NCBI RefSeq assembly: GCF_002915175.1
Contig: NZ_NXEJ01000002.1
Span: 454,858-518,857, forward strand
DNA length: 64,000 bases
Source: Agrobacterium rosae
Lineage (GTDB): Bacteria > Pseudomonadota > Alphaproteobacteria > Rhizobiales > Rhizobiaceae
Reading direction: 5' to 3'
In this document: piece by piece, positions 1-11,990 of the stretch
How positions within the stretch are numbered: the stretch's first letter is position 1
How the letters are laid out: the number at the start of each line of letters is the position of its first letter
Translations under genes and position numbers: made by a program
The notes under the pieces: generated by a model
Database searches by the model: none
What the model saw: only the letters and a program-made list of their open reading frames with translations
What the model was told of the DNA's origin: nothing

Positions 1-372
1 AGGAATTTCAAATCTCGCTCTTGAGGATTCAAGAGTATCGACGTCTTTTAGTTGGCTATAAAATAGAAATTTGCTCCTATCGCATAGATGGCGACTTTTT
101 TTGGCATGAGAACGTTTTAACAGGATTTTACCAAATAAAAAATATTTCCGGTTGTGGATTTTGAAGAGAGATGGCCCGCATCTGCCGTTTCCCCTTGTTC
201 AACTCGAGTATATTTCGAGAATATTTTCGTATAAAAGGAATTTCAACCAATAAAAATATCGATATAGGCAGAAGTTAAGGTGCTCATCGAAAATACTGGC
301 GAGCTTTTTCGATGCAGGCGAAGCTCGGACTCTCATTGAGAGGCCATAGCTTCAGGCGACTGCGGATTGCTC
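1..372. other. Left-edge intergenic, no gene recognised
   Basis: This A+T-rich stretch lies downstream of the transglutaminase-like gene, which reads leftward and stops at 373. I see no convincing coding frame. A short inverted repeat (CTCTTGA/TCAAGAG, 18-35, 4-base loop) could form a small hairpin. The nonamer GGAATTTCA occurs at 2-10 and again near 238-246. The region may hold the upstream region of a gene beyond the window edge, but nothing here proves it. Confidence 0.4.
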
Positions 373-1188
373 TTAAGACTGACTTTGGCTCTGAGATTGC
401 TGCACCGTTACGGACACTGTCAGGCTTTCTCCTGAGAGCCCCACACGCATGCCGGAGACCGGCGCACAATCGCGATAGCTGAGGCCGCTGGCAATACGGA
501 CGTATCGTTCGTCGGGGCACAGCTTGTTGGCAGCATCAAAGCCGACCCAACCCAGGCCTGGAACATGGGCTTCCGCCCATGCATGTGTGGCAATCTGCTC
601 CGCCACGTCTTCCATCATCAGATAGCCGGAGACATAGCGCGCCGGTAGACCCATGTGGCGAGCAGCGGAAATGAAGATGTGGGTGTGGTCCTGGCAAACA
701 CCTTTGCCGGCTTCCAAGGCCTCTTCCGCTGTCGTTTCCGTTCCCGTTGATCCGGTTTCATACTCCACTTCGAGATGGATGAGAGCCATCAACTCGTGCA
801 GGCGCTCCAGTGGCGTGTCGCCCATGGATTGTCGTGCGAGATCTCGAATGAGCTTGCCTGTTTTGGTAAGGGGCGTTTCACGCATGAAAAGCCAAAGCGG
901 TGCATTGCCAATATGGGTGCCGAACACGCCCGCCTTGTCGATCGTCTCGACTTCACCGCATGCAATCACCTTGACAGCGCTACGAGGACCTTCGGTTTCC
1001 ACCAGTTCAACGCGGTTGCCGAAGTGGTCGTCATAGCGAACCTCGAGCTTTGCCCCGTCGACGGTCACGTCCCAGTCCAACACCGTTTGCGTCGGCCCAC
1101 TCGCGGGCGTCAGCCGCAGGCGTTGCAGCGAATAGGGGACCGGTTCATCATAGAGATATTCTGTCGTGTGATTGATCTTTAAACGCAT
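373..1188 (-). CDS. Transglutaminase-like cysteine peptidase family protein
   Basis: A 271-residue protein with the bacterial transglutaminase N-terminal beta domain (about residues 1-80) followed by a transglutaminase-like core. The papain-type triad is visible: C165 in GKGVCQDHTH, H202 in THAWAEAH and D218 in GWVGFDAANK. These domains hydrolyse or exchange amide bonds. No signal peptide is visible, so it is probably cytoplasmic. It is the last gene of a minus-strand trio behind the alpha-E and permuted ATP-grasp genes, a recurrent bacterial neighbourhood predicted to make and remove peptide or amide conjugates. The extreme C-terminus is a simple alternating Q/S tail (residues about 263-271), unlike the structured core. 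Substrate unknown. Confidence 0.9.
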   Translation of the reverse strand: MRLKINHTTEYLYDEPVPYSLQRLRLTPASGPTQTVLDWDVTVDGAKLEVRYDDHFGNRVELVETEGPRSAVKVIACGEVETIDKAGVFGTHIGNAPLWLFMRETPLTKTGKLIRDLARQSMGDTPLERLHELMALIHLEVEYETGSTGTETTAEEALEAGKGVCQDHTHIFISAARHMGLPARYVSGYLMMEDVAEQIATHAWAEAHVPGLGWVGFDAANKLCPDERYVRIASGLSYRDCAPVSGMRVGLSGESLTVSVTVQQSQSQSQS

Positions 1189-1218
1189 GCCATGTCCCCG
1201 TATTACGTTTCCCGCTCA

Positions 1219-2160
1219 CTACTGGTAGAAGCGGTAGCCATCCGTAATTTCCTGTCCCAATTGCGCGTTTTTGTTGACAAACAGCTCGAGAAACTCGTGC
1301 AAGCCTTGATCCATCACGCGGTTTATCGTTGTTTTCTGCAACGTCGCCTGAATGGCTTCCGCCGTGTCATGCGCCTTGTGTCTTTCTTCATAGTCATCGG
1401 CAAGATGTTTCAAGTTGCTGACGATCTTCTCGTAACAATAGGCGAGGGATCGTGGCATTCTTCCATTCAAGATCAGGAAGTCGGCAATATTGGCCGGTTT
1501 ATACTCCGCGTCATAAACCCAGCCGTAAGAGCGGTGTGCTGAAACAGAGCGCAGAATGGATTCCCACTGCGCATTGTCCAGTGATGACCCCACTTGCGCC
1601 GCCGCAGGTAGAAGCACGTAATATTTCACATCCAGAATGCGCGCGGTGTTGTCAGCGCGCTCGATGAAAGTGCCGATACGCGAGAAGTTATAGAGATCAT
1701 TGCGCAGCATCGACCCATGAAACGCGCCTCGCACAAGGCCGGCTCTATGCTTAATCACATCGATGACTTGCGGTAACTCTGCCGCCTTTACTTTGCGACC
1801 AAGGAGATTCTTGAGTTCGATCCAGAATTCGTTGGTCGCTTCCCAGGTTTCACGCGTCAGTGCCGTGCGCACCATGCGGGCATTGTTTCTGCCGAATTCG
1901 ATGCAGGACATGACACTCGAGGGATTTGATTTGTCCCGAAGCATGTAGTCGATGGCATCTGCCGACGTGACTTTTTCGTGGTGTTCGAGAAACTCCTCGT
2001 GGGCACCGGCGCTTTGCAGCACGCCGTCCCAGTCCTCATCGCCTCCGCCACTTCTGGTCAACGAGACACGCATGCCCGCATCCACCAGTCTTGCAATGTT
2101 TTCCGCACGCTCGATGTAGCGGAACATCCAGTAGAGTCCGTTCGCCGTTCTTCCCAGCAT
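1219..2160 (-). CDS. Alpha-E domain-containing protein
   Basis: A 313-residue, mostly alpha-helical protein that fits the whole alpha-E family (PF04168). It begins MLGRTANGLYWMFRYIERAE, the typical N-terminus of the family, with repeated Arg/Glu-rich helices such as FIERADNTARILD. Alpha-E proteins have no established activity. They are found almost always beside permuted ATP-grasp enzymes and are proposed to act with them as partner or scaffold in a peptide-ligase system. It sits 3 bases downstream of the ATP-grasp gene and 30 bases upstream of the transglutaminase-like gene, so all three are probably cotranscribed. Family assignment is firm and function is inferred only from neighbours. Confidence 0.9.
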   Translation of the reverse strand: MLGRTANGLYWMFRYIERAENIARLVDAGMRVSLTRSGGGDEDWDGVLQSAGAHEEFLEHHEKVTSADAIDYMLRDKSNPSSVMSCIEFGRNNARMVRTALTRETWEATNEFWIELKNLLGRKVKAAELPQVIDVIKHRAGLVRGAFHGSMLRNDLYNFSRIGTFIERADNTARILDVKYYVLLPAAAQVGSSLDNAQWESILRSVSAHRSYGWVYDAEYKPANIADFLILNGRMPRSLAYCYEKIVSNLKHLADDYEERHKAHDTAEAIQATLQKTTINRVMDQGLHEFLELFVNKNAQLGQEITDGYRFYQ

Positions 2161-2163
2161 GGC

Positions 2164-3588
2164 TTAGTCCTCCAGTACCCAGGTATCCTTGGTGCCGCCG
2201 CCCTGGCTGGAATTCACCACCAGTGATCCCTGCTTAAGCGCAACGCGTGTCAATCCGCCAGGAATGATCTTCACCTTGTCTGAGACCAGAACATAGGGAC
2301 GAAGATCGACGTGGCGCGGCGCGATGCCGTTTTTCACCATGATAGGCACTGTGGAAAGTGAAAGCGTGGGCTGAGCGATGTAGTTGGACGGGCGGGAACG
2401 AAGCTTGTCGGCAAACAACGCGCGCTCTTTCTTGGACGCCGTAGGGCCGACCAGCATTCCGTAGCCGCCAGAACCGTGAACTTCCTTCACGACCAGATCC
2501 GCGAGATTGTCCAAAACATATTTCAGACTATCCGGCTCCGAGCACCGCCATGTCGGCACATTTTCGAGAAGTGGCTTGCGGCCGGTATAGAACTCGACGA
2601 TTTCAGGCATGTAGGAATAGATCGCCTTGTCATCGGATATGCCGGTGCCTGGCGCATTGGCGATGGTAATGTTGCCTGCGCGATAAACGTCCATGATACC
2701 AGGGACACCCAGCGCGGAGTCAGGCCGGAAGGTGAGGGGATCAAGGAAGTCGTCATCCACGCGGCGGTAGAGCACGTCGATGGCCTCATAGCCGCGTGTC
2801 GTGCGCATCTTGACCTTGCCGTCCATAACGCGCAGGTCGGAACCCTCCACGAGTTCGACGCCCATCATGTCGGCAAGGAACGAGTGTTCGTAATAGGCCG
2901 AGTTATGGATGCCAGGGGTCAGAACGGCGACACGTGGTTTGCCTTTGCAGCCCGGAGGCGCAAGCGAAGCCAGCGACTGGCGAAGCTGATAGGGGTAGTC
3001 CTCGACCCTGCGAACCTTGTTCTCATGGAACAGTTCCGGGAACATCTGCATCATCGTTTCGCGGTTTTCCAGCATGTAGCTGACACCGGACGGTGTGCGG
3101 GCATTGTCCTCGAGAACGTAGAACTGGTCTTCGCCGGTGCGAACGATGTCTGTGCCAACAATGTGCGTGTAGACGCCGCCGGGTGGCTTGAAGCCGATCA
3201 TTTCAGGCAGAAACGCTTCGTTCCGCTCGATCAGTTCACGGGGAATGCGTCCAGCGCGAATGATTTCCTGCTTGTGGTAGATATCATCCAGAAAGGCGTT
3301 GAGCGCCAAAACCCGCTGTTCGATGCCCTGCGCCAGTTTGCGCCACTCTCTGGCTGAGATGATGCGGGGAATGATGTCGAAGGGGATGAGCTTTTCGGCG
3401 CTGTCGGCATGGCCGTAAACAGCAAAGGTGATGCCTGTTTTTCGAAAGATGTTTTCAGCGTCACGAGACTTCTGGATCAGATGCGATCTGTCCTGACGGC
3501 TGTACCAGTCATTATAGGTTTTATATGGGCTTCGCGGAGTGGAGTCCGCATCAATCATTTCGTCAAATGCCAACTTTATGTTCCCCAT
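2164..3588 (-). CDS. Circularly permuted type 2 ATP-grasp protein
   Basis: A 474-residue protein matching the circularly permuted ATP-grasp family 2 (PF14403). Visible hallmarks are FDEMIDADSTPRSPY near the start, RNEAFLPEMIGF, the DIVRTGEDQFYVLEDNARTPSG segment in the middle, LYRRVDDDFLDPL, NAPGTGISDDKAIYSYMPE and the C-terminal GGLTRVAL. ATP-grasp enzymes couple ATP hydrolysis to amide-bond formation through an acyl phosphate. Here the acceptor is unknown. It is the first gene of the trio with the alpha-E and transglutaminase-like proteins. The annotated ATG at 3588 has only a weak ribosome-binding site. An in-frame ATG 30 bases further in (FDEM) is an alternative. Confidence 0.9.
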   Translation of the reverse strand: MGNIKLAFDEMIDADSTPRSPYKTYNDWYSRQDRSHLIQKSRDAENIFRKTGITFAVYGHADSAEKLIPFDIIPRIISAREWRKLAQGIEQRVLALNAFLDDIYHKQEIIRAGRIPRELIERNEAFLPEMIGFKPPGGVYTHIVGTDIVRTGEDQFYVLEDNARTPSGVSYMLENRETMMQMFPELFHENKVRRVEDYPYQLRQSLASLAPPGCKGKPRVAVLTPGIHNSAYYEHSFLADMMGVELVEGSDLRVMDGKVKMRTTRGYEAIDVLYRRVDDDFLDPLTFRPDSALGVPGIMDVYRAGNITIANAPGTGISDDKAIYSYMPEIVEFYTGRKPLLENVPTWRCSEPDSLKYVLDNLADLVVKEVHGSGGYGMLVGPTASKKERALFADKLRSRPSNYIAQPTLSLSTVPIMVKNGIAPRHVDLRPYVLVSDKVKIIPGGLTRVALKQGSLVVNSSQGGGTKDTWVLED

Positions 3589-3945
3589 TTTTGCCCATTT
3601 GAATACAACGACGACAGCAATGCAAGAACCATGCGCTGTCTAGACCGAGATTTTTTGCCACCTGCGGCTTTGCTAAATATGCAAAAAATAAGCAGTTTCG
3701 CCTTTTGTGACGTAAAATGCGGCGCAGTGGCAAAGGGTTCCTTCGCCGCGCTCGACGCAGTGCCGATTTGCAAAGACCGTCATCGAATTTTCTGCCTAAA
3801 TTTAAGCCATTCTCATCTCGCTCGCCCGCCGCTGATTGATGTGCTCGTGCCTATACTTGGTTAATTGTCGTGGCCGCAATTAGAGGTTTGTTAACCATAA
3901 AATTATACTCCTTGGTAACAGAGAGATTCATCGACCGGGGGTAAT
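3589..3945. promoter_or_regulatory. Divergent intergenic region
   Basis: A 357-base A+T-rich gap lies between the leftward ATP-grasp operon and the rightward L,D-transpeptidase gene. It must carry the promoters of both. I see no gene in it, and I cannot assign specific -35/-10 boxes with confidence. Confidence 0.4.
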
Positions 3946-4566
3946 ATGTCTATTTCGCGCCGTGGAGTCCTGTTCGGACTACCGCTTCTTCTTGCAGGTT
4001 GCGCCAGCACCAATTTCGTTCAGCAAAAGCAAAACTATGCCGCCGTGCCGGATGAGAAGTTTCCGCTGAAGGCGATGCCTCTGGATAAGATCGACCCGGA
4101 ACTGCGTCGCCAGGAAGTCGCCTATCAGACCACACATCCAGCCGGAACAGTGGTTGTCGATACGCCGGCGCGTCGCCTCTATTACGTCATGGGTAACGGT
4201 CGTGCCATGCGTTACGGTGTCGGCGTTGGCCGTCAGGGACTGGCGCTGCGCGGAAACGCATATATTGGCCGTAAGGCCGAATGGCCGAGCTGGACGCCAA
4301 CTCCGAACATGATCCGTCGTGAGCCGGATCGTAACCGCAAATATGCAGGTGGCATGCCAGGCGGCCCGAACAATCCGCTGGGTGCGCGCGCGCTGTACCT
4401 CTACCGCGATGGCGGCGATACGATGTTCCGTCTGCATGGCACCAACCAGCCGCAGTCTATCGGTCATGCCATGTCCAGCGGCTGCATTCGCATGCTGAAC
4501 CACGACATTATCGATCTTTACCAGCGCGTACCGGTCGGTTCGCGAGTTGTTGTTCTGCAGGCCTAA
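3946..4566 (+). CDS. L,D-transpeptidase (YkuD domain), predicted lipoprotein
   Basis: A 206-residue secreted enzyme of peptidoglycan remodelling. The N-terminus has a twin-arginine-like start (SRRG) and a lipobox ending LLLAGC, so Cys19 is the predicted lipidated residue. The YkuD catalytic core occupies about residues 70-205 and ends in HGTNQPQSIGHAMSSGCIRM, with nucleophile Cys180 and the upstream His. Family members form 3-3 cross-links between meso-diaminopimelates or attach lipoproteins to peptidoglycan. Such enzymes are numerous in rhizobia, which grow at the pole and rely on L,D cross-links. It is a single gene followed by a small hairpin. Confidence 0.93.
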   Translation: MSISRRGVLFGLPLLLAGCASTNFVQQKQNYAAVPDEKFPLKAMPLDKIDPELRRQEVAYQTTHPAGTVVVDTPARRLYYVMGNGRAMRYGVGVGRQGLALRGNAYIGRKAEWPSWTPTPNMIRREPDRNRKYAGGMPGGPNNPLGARALYLYRDGGDTMFRLHGTNQPQSIGHAMSSGCIRMLNHDIIDLYQRVPVGSRVVVLQA

Positions 4567-4583
4567 AAGACCTTATTAACGCC

Positions 4584-4612
4584 GCGATCCGGCGCTCTTT
4601 GCACCGGATCGC
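4584..4612 (+). terminator. Hairpin after the L,D-transpeptidase gene
   Basis: A perfect 9-base inverted repeat (GCGATCCGG/CCGGATCGC) with an 11-base loop lies just after the stop codon. No T-run follows, so it is a weak terminator or an mRNA 3' stabilising hairpin. Confidence 0.4.
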
Positions 4613-4636
4613 AACCTTACTGATGGCGGTGACCGC

Positions 4637-5434
4637 ATGTGTCGTTTTCTTGCCTATTCCGGCTCTCCCGTTTGGCTCGACAGTCTTCTGATCGAACCGG
4701 AAAGCTCTCTCGTCAGCCAATCCATGGCAGCGCGTGAGGCGAAAACGGTGGTCAATGGCGATGGCTGCGGCATAGGCTGGTACGGTGAACGCGGCGAGCC
4801 CGGTATCTATCGCGGCATTCTGCCAGCATGGTCGGATCGCAATCTGACATCCTTGTGCCACCAGTTGCGGGCCGGAATTTTTCTGGCGCATGTGCGCTCT
4901 GCCACGACTGGCGGCGTCTCCATGGCAAACTGCCATCCCTTCGGATGGGGTCGCCACCTTTTCATGCACAATGGCCAGATTGGCGGCTACGAAAAGGTCA
5001 AGCGCGACATTGAAATCCTCATTCCCGATGAAGTCTATTCTTCTCGCGCTGGAAACAGCGACAGCGAAGCGATTTTTCTCATCGCGGCCGGTGTGGGTCT
5101 GGATCGCGATCCCATCGGCGCACTGACCAAAACGTTGCAGATATGCATGGATGTGGTCGATAGGTCGGGTGTCGATCAGCCCATCCGTTTCAGCGCCATT
5201 CATACGGATGGTGAAAAGCTGCATGCTTTCCGCTGGTCAAGCGATGCGCGTCCGCCAACACTTTATTGGCGCAATGTGGGGCAGGGCATAGCGGTTGCCT
5301 CCGAACCGTTTGCGACCGGTCTGGAGAAATGGGAAATCATCCCGGCGAACACGGTCGCAACGATTGTTGGCACCCACATCACATTCGCGCCGTTCAATCC
5401 GGTTCAGCAGCCCCAGGCACTCATGATCGCCTGA
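4637..5434 (+). CDS. Class II glutamine amidotransferase (YafJ-like)
   Basis: A 265-residue Ntn-type glutamine amidotransferase. The protein starts Met-Cys-Arg-Phe-Leu, and Cys2 becomes the N-terminal nucleophile after removal of Met. This fixes the start at the ATG at 4637. Other expected elements follow: NGDGCGIGWYG, LAHVRSAT, MHNGQIGGYEKVKR and NSDSEAIF. Stand-alone members of this family release ammonia from glutamine for an unknown acceptor; the related EgtC acts in ergothioneine synthesis. No ergothioneine genes are nearby, so no pathway is assigned. The enzyme lacks a synthetase domain. Confidence 0.88.
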   Translation: MCRFLAYSGSPVWLDSLLIEPESSLVSQSMAAREAKTVVNGDGCGIGWYGERGEPGIYRGILPAWSDRNLTSLCHQLRAGIFLAHVRSATTGGVSMANCHPFGWGRHLFMHNGQIGGYEKVKRDIEILIPDEVYSSRAGNSDSEAIFLIAAGVGLDRDPIGALTKTLQICMDVVDRSGVDQPIRFSAIHTDGEKLHAFRWSSDARPPTLYWRNVGQGIAVASEPFATGLEKWEIIPANTVATIVGTHITFAPFNPVQQPQALMIA

Positions 5435-5475
5435 GCCTCTGGGCGGAGAAATACGCCGAGAGCTCAATCTCAGCG

Positions 5476-5610
5476 ATGGCGAATTCGGGTTGGTCTATAA
5501 TCATCAATAGCGGCGTCGCATTCACATCTCAGATCATCGTCATGGGCATATATTGTATTTTGATCTGCGCTGTTTTGCTGTCGCTTACCCGTCATGTTCG
5601 CATGAGATGA
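5476..5610 (+). CDS. Possible 44-residue membrane peptide
   Basis: A short open frame begins with ATG at 5476 and encodes a 44-residue peptide. It has one clear hydrophobic helix (about residues 17-36, SQIIVMGIYCILICAVLLSL) and a basic tail RHVRMR, so it could be a single-pass membrane protein with a cytoplasmic C-terminus. The ribosome-binding site is weak and no family is recognised. It lies in a 348-base gap between two plus-strand genes and may be real, but could equally be chance coding. Confidence 0.3.
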   Translation: MANSGWSIIINSGVAFTSQIIVMGIYCILICAVLLSLTRHVRMR

Positions 5611-5782
5611 CGAGGGGCATTTCGGATGCTTTTTGAAAGCTGATCACGATTGTTTGTACCCCTTGTGAATTGCTGGGTAGCCCGTTGTTTTTGGCCCGGA
5701 AAGGTGTATCTCGAATTGCTGCATTTTTCAGTTAGGTTTTAACGATCATCAAGTTGAACCTGCTTTATAAGGACAAAATAAA

Positions 5783-6172
5783 ATGGCATTTTTTGAAAAA
5801 CTATCGCGCTACCAGCCTTACGGACTGGCCGCGTTGCGGATCATCACCGCGCTTCTGTTCATCGAGCACGGCACGCAGAAACTGTTCGGTTTCCCGGCCT
5901 CGACGATGGAAGGTTCTCTTCCCCCAATGTTGCTGGTTGCCGCTCTTCTCGAGGTTATTGGCGGCGTACTCATTCTCGTCGGACTTTTCACCCGTCCGGT
6001 CGCATTCATTCTGTCGGGCCAGATGGCCGTTGCTTACTTCATGGCACACGCACCGAAAAGCTTCTTCCCGGTTTTGAACGGCGGCGATGGTGCCATTCTG
6101 TTCTGCTTCATCTTTCTTTATCTGGTCGTTGCTGGCGCAGGTGCCTTGTCCGTCGACGGTCAGCGCCGCTAA
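5783..6172 (+). CDS. DoxX family membrane protein
   Basis: A 129-residue protein with four hydrophobic segments, matching the DoxX/SURF4-like family. Typical sequence includes LRIITALLFIEHGTQKLFGFP near the start and GGVLILVGLFTRPVAFIL in the middle. DoxX proteins are small inner-membrane proteins. Some work with oxidoreductases or in oxidative-stress complexes, but most have no assigned reaction. The start ATG at 5783 is preceded by an AAGGA-like site at about 5769. A hairpin terminator follows at 6196. Confidence 0.88.
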   Translation: MAFFEKLSRYQPYGLAALRIITALLFIEHGTQKLFGFPASTMEGSLPPMLLVAALLEVIGGVLILVGLFTRPVAFILSGQMAVAYFMAHAPKSFFPVLNGGDGAILFCFIFLYLVVAGAGALSVDGQRR

Positions 6173-6195
6173 TCGCTTTCAAATCTGAAGTCTTG

Positions 6196-6226
6196 AACGC
6201 CGCGTGGGATATTCTCAGGCGGCGTT

Positions 6227-6228
<2 letters not shown>
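6196..6228 (+). terminator. Terminator between doxX and the hybrid kinase
   Basis: The arms AACGCCGC and GCGGCGTT form an 8-base stem with a 15-base loop, followed by TT on the plus strand. It lies between the convergent DoxX and histidine-kinase genes and touches the end of the latter. Confidence 0.55.
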
Positions 6229-9943
<3,715 letters not shown>

Positions 9944-10394
9944 GTAAAGAATCAGTGCTTCGCTGCCATCGTTCTTCTCAATCGAAACTATTGTATAACA
10001 ATTAAATTGGCTATCTGCCGCGGCGGATTAATAGAGTTTGTTAACTATAGTTTTTCACGGATTGCTAACGTTCTATTCGCCATTGGCGTGAGCTTTTGGC
10101 GCGGTGCCACCTTCGGCTCCTAAAACATTCGCTTGACTTTCCTTGATAAAAAGACCACACCCCACCTCAAGCTTTCACCCTCGGCAGCCGCGTGAGCTGC
10201 AGCGTCAACGAAAACGATACGACGCATGAAGGAAAAGCGCATTTATGCAGGAGCCGGCGCAAGCGCCGCACTGAAGCGCAGAAAGTCATTCCAACCCACA
10301 AGTTCCCAATTCACGCGGGGTTCTTGACGCCAAGACAACCGGACAGCAAGGCTGATCCGGGTTCAAGCGTTTTGGCGCCCCGAAAGGTATACTA
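9944..10394. promoter_or_regulatory. Divergent intergenic region with probable helicase leader
   Basis: A 451-base region separates the hybrid kinase gene (minus) from the RNA helicase gene (plus). The kinase-proximal half is A+T-rich and is a likely promoter zone. The helicase side could encode a long untranslated leader, which is common for cold-induced DEAD-box genes. A 68-residue open frame across 10192-10398 has no recognisable protein character. Confidence 0.4.
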
Positions 10395-11930
10395 TTGACC
10401 AGTTTTAGCGAACTCGGCCTCTCCGAAAAAATCGTGGCCGGCGTCACCCAGCTCGGTTACACCACACCTACACCCATCCAGGAAAAAGCGATCCCGCTCC
10501 TTCTGGAAGGCCGCGACATGATCGGTCTTGCACAGACCGGCACCGGCAAGACAGCCGCTTTTGGCCTGCCGCTCATCGAAATGCTGTTGAAGCTGCCTGA
10601 TCGTCCTGCAAACAGAACCACCCGCACCCTTATTCTAGCACCGACACGCGAACTGGTGAACCAGATTGGCGAGAGCCTTCGTGGTTTCGTGCGCAAGACG
10701 CATCTGAAGATCAACCAAGTCGTTGGTGGCGCGTCCATCAACAAGCAGCAGCTCCAGCTGGAAAAGGGCACAGATATTCTGGTTGCCACGCCTGGCCGCC
10801 TGCTCGATCTGATCTCGCGCAACGCGATTTCGCTGTCCAAGGTGACTTTCCTTGTGCTTGACGAAGCCGACCAGATGCTGGACCTCGGCTTTATCCATGA
10901 TCTGCGCAAGATTTCTAGGATGGTCCCTGCCGAGCGTCAGACATTGCTGTTTTCGGCTACCATGCCGAACTCGATCGCAGACTTGGCCGGCAGCTATCTG
11001 AAAAACCCGGTTACCGTTCAGGTTACGCCTCCCGGCAAGGCTGCCGACAAGGTTGAACAATATGTTCACTTCGTTGCAGGCAAGAACGACAAGACCGAGC
11101 TTCTCAAGAAGTCTTTGACCGAGAACCCGGATGGCCGTGCCATCGTGTTCTTGCGCACCAAGCATGGCGCTGAAAAGCTGTCCAAGTATCTGGAGCACAT
11201 TGGTTTCAAGGTTGCCTCGATCCATGGCAACAAGAGCCAGGGTCAGCGCGAACGTGCGTTGAAGGGCTTCAAGGACGGCGAATTCAAGGTTCTGGTTGCG
11301 ACTGACGTTGCCGCTCGCGGTATCGACATTCCAGCCGTAACGCACGTCTTCAACTACGATCTGCCTGAAGTGGCTGACGCGTACGTTCACCGTATCGGTC
11401 GTACGGCGCGTGCTGGTCTCGACGGCATTGCGATTGCTTTCTGCGCACCGGATGAAACCCGTTTGTTGCATGACATCGAAAAGCTGATGAAGATCGAAAT
11501 CCCTGTTCTGTCCGGCGAACGTCCGGCAGGTCTGGTCAGCCCGTCGCGCGGCAACAACAACAACCGTGGTGCCGGTAATCGTGGCAATGCAAACGGTCCT
11601 CGTCGTCAAGGCGGAGAACGTGGCGAACGTGCCCATGGTGATCGCCCACAGCGTGGCCCCCGTGAAGGTGCTTCGCGTGACGGTGGACGTCGCAACGGCG
11701 AATTCCGTGGTCAGCGCGCTGGCGAATTCGCACCTGTGGAACGCGACAACGATCTGGAAGTAACGTCAGATTTCAAGCGTCCAAATTCCGAAGGTGCTGC
11801 TGGCAAGCCCGCAGTCAACCGCAATCATCGCGGTGGTCAGGGTCGTCCGGCACGCAAGTCCGGCTCCTTCGCACCTGCCGGTCAGGCTCGTCCTGCTGGC
11901 AACGCCGGTCGCGGTCGCAAGCGTGGCTGA
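10395..11930 (+). CDS. DEAD-box ATP-dependent RNA helicase (RhlE-type)
   Basis: A 511-residue helicase that unwinds RNA duplexes, typically in ribosome assembly and mRNA turnover at low temperature. Visible motifs are the Q motif GYTTPTPIQEKAIP, motif I AQTGTGKT, PTRELVNQ, TPGRL, DEAD (VLDEADQML), SAT, and HRIGRTARAG in the second RecA domain. From about residue 380 the tail is rich in Arg, Gly and Asn (NNNNRGAGNRGNANG and similar), a low-complexity RNA-binding extension. The start is TTG at 10395 with GAAAGG 7 bases upstream. No good ATG exists in the right place. A strong bidirectional terminator follows. Confidence 0.95.
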   Translation: MTSFSELGLSEKIVAGVTQLGYTTPTPIQEKAIPLLLEGRDMIGLAQTGTGKTAAFGLPLIEMLLKLPDRPANRTTRTLILAPTRELVNQIGESLRGFVRKTHLKINQVVGGASINKQQLQLEKGTDILVATPGRLLDLISRNAISLSKVTFLVLDEADQMLDLGFIHDLRKISRMVPAERQTLLFSATMPNSIADLAGSYLKNPVTVQVTPPGKAADKVEQYVHFVAGKNDKTELLKKSLTENPDGRAIVFLRTKHGAEKLSKYLEHIGFKVASIHGNKSQGQRERALKGFKDGEFKVLVATDVAARGIDIPAVTHVFNYDLPEVADAYVHRIGRTARAGLDGIAIAFCAPDETRLLHDIEKLMKIEIPVLSGERPAGLVSPSRGNNNNRGAGNRGNANGPRRQGGERGERAHGDRPQRGPREGASRDGGRRNGEFRGQRAGEFAPVERDNDLEVTSDFKRPNSEGAAGKPAVNRNHRGGQGRPARKSGSFAPAGQARPAGNAGRGRKRG

Positions 11931-11949
11931 TTAGGCCTGAACTGAATTG

Positions 11950-11981
11950 AAAAACGCCCGGATATCTATCCGGGCGTTTTT
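11950..11981. terminator. Bidirectional rho-independent terminator
   Basis: A perfect 15-base inverted repeat with A-rich 5' flank and T-run (arms AAAAACGCCCGGATA and complement, 2-base centre) separates the convergent helicase and mnmD genes. The A/T ends give a U-tract in both directions. Confidence 0.9.
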
Positions 11982-11990
11982 CGTTTGTGC

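Noticed and set aside
2476-3357. Plus-strand frame (293 codons) inside the ATP-grasp gene
   Set aside because: Shadow of the minus-strand ATP-grasp gene; no motif or ribosome-binding site.
10192-10398. Short frame before the RNA helicase
   Set aside because: Composition unlike protein, no good start signal; probably leader sequence.
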